From Vulcanococcus sp. (lineage in GTDB: Bacteria > Cyanobacteriota > Cyanobacteriia > PCC-6307 > Cyanobiaceae): a DNA stretch of 64,000 nt. The translations under genes were made by a program, and so were the position numbers. Below are positions 63,480 to 64,000 of the stretch, in pieces; within the stretch, counting starts at the first letter, position 1, and each line of letters starts with the position of its first letter. The notes under the pieces are model-generated. The model saw only the letters and a program-made list of their open reading frames with translations. It did no database searches and was not told where the DNA came from. The DNA lies in contig JAHUZV010000010.1 of NCBI GenBank assembly GCA_019264575.1, positions 1 through 64,000 on the forward strand, given 5' to 3'.

Positions 63480-63930
63480 AGGTGCGCCGATTGCGCTCAG
63501 GAGCTGCTCCGCCTTCTCCAGCAAGGCGATCGAAACCGACGCCGCTGACGCTGGCACTGGGATGCTCGAGCGATCTGCATCAACATTGGAATTGTCCGGC
63601 CGTGGGCGACCACAAAGAGCACTACCACGCAGAAGCGGTTCCAGAGCATCGTGGTATCGATGGCCAGATGCAAGGTGTGGCCTGGGTTTTGCCAGTGCTG
63701 TATCGCCCAGAGAATCAACGGCTACACAGCGCCTCTACGTCAATACGGCTGTTGGCCAACCAGCATTGCCAGCGGCGTTGCCAGCTGGCCACCATCCAGG
63801 CCAAGAGCACCAGATGACACTGATCGACAACGAGGCAGTGTCAAAAGAGGTAAGCGATCACCTCAGCATGGAGCCGGGCACGGGATGCCACGGGGACTTA
63901 GTTTGGTCTGACAGGCCGACGCTCTCATGG
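63480..63930 (-). pseudogene. Decayed IS4-like transposase remnant
   Basis: Three minus-strand frames carry successive pieces of one IS4-type transposase: WQRRWQCWLANSRIDVEAL (about 63735-63795), LILWAIQHWQNPGHTLHLAI then DTTMLWNRFCVVVLFVVAHG (about 63600-63720), and SVSIALLEKAEQLLSAIG (about 63490-63550). Stop codons and frame changes separate them, so the gene is dead. The first Asp of the catalytic triad would be in LAIDTTMLW. Borders are approximate. Confidence 0.65.
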
Positions 63931-63952
63931 CTACCTGCCCACCCAATGCGAT

Positions 63953-63979
63953 GAGACCCGTCCTGTTGCAAGGGGTCTC
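63953..63979. repeat. Inverted repeat near the window end
   Basis: GAGACCC at 63953-63959 and GGGTCTC at 63973-63979, separated by 13 bases. No T run follows. It could be the edge of the decayed IS4-like element or a hairpin of unknown use. Confidence 0.4.
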
Positions 63980-64000
63980 GGACTTGTATCGAGCAGCCAG

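Noticed and set aside
1..64000. CRISPR array
   Set aside because: No regularly spaced short repeats were seen on reading the window, and no cas-like protein is present.

Overview
The window is a G+C-rich stretch of a cyanobacterial chromosome. The combination of an allophycocyanin-B subunit (ApcD), the thylakoid proton-extrusion protein PxcA, a Psb32-like photosystem II repair protein, a cytochrome b6f haem-attachment factor (CCB4 type), HemJ, a cyanobacterial Hfq and many small proteins of the alpha-cyanobacterial kind points to the Cyanobium / coastal Synechococcus group. Several GCGATCGC (HIP1) palindromes fit that lineage. This placement comes from recognising protein families by eye, not from a search.

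Layout. Positions 1-6866 are accessory DNA. They hold the end of one IS3-family element at the window edge, an unknown membrane protein, a complete second IS3-family copy (about 1209-2903) with an A_AAA_AAG frameshift site, a seven-bladed kelch-type protein that has probably lost its 5' end, two small hypothetical genes, and a tyrosine recombinase lying directly 3' of a CAT-anticodon tRNA. This is the classic shape of a tRNA-anchored island edge. Positions 6995-23972 are core chromosome: an M23/LysM peptidase; the operon TerB-like-psb32-pxcA-cobU-trmL; ccb4; lptC and metG; an FAD oxidoreductase; rpmG-rpsR-RNase II/R; pheT; rlmD; and apcD with a strong terminator. A gap of about 1.1 kb without a recognisable gene follows (24037-25138).

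Positions 25139-59652 are again dense core chromosome: a ribbon-helix-helix/J-domain fusion, a DUF3370 protein, a group 3 sigma factor, an Ap4A-phosphorylase-like gene, spoIID-phzF-gpsA-DUF2237, metH-ilvE, cobN, a PHP-hemJ-DUF2811 set, a DNA-repair operon (uvrC, a small secreted protein, an Fe-S photolyase), flavin reductase, coaD, a coiled-coil protein, dacB, DUF4330, DUF1995, a cysteine desulfurase, dapF with an unusual Cys-containing tail, hfq, leuS and pgi. Many neighbours are joined by ATGA or TGATG overlaps, so translational coupling is widespread.

From about 60640 to the end the DNA becomes accessory again: a SAM methyltransferase with a regulatory domain, a HicB-HicA toxin-antitoxin pair, the decayed 3' end of an O-GlcNAc-transferase-like gene, and the remains of an IS4-like transposase. 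This looks like a decaying surface-modification locus.

Themes. Cobalamin biosynthesis and use (CobU, CobN, MetH), translation (metG, pheT, leuS, rpsR, rpmG, trmL, rlmD, tRNA), photosynthetic membrane maintenance (PxcA, Psb32, CCB4, ApcD, HemJ) and cell envelope (LptC, DacB, DapF, M23, SpoIID). No CRISPR array, rRNA operon or convincing riboswitch was seen. I found no complete novel system. The best leads are the DapF tail, the RHH/J-domain fusion, the apparently non-canonical start of the RNase II/R gene, and the two islands.
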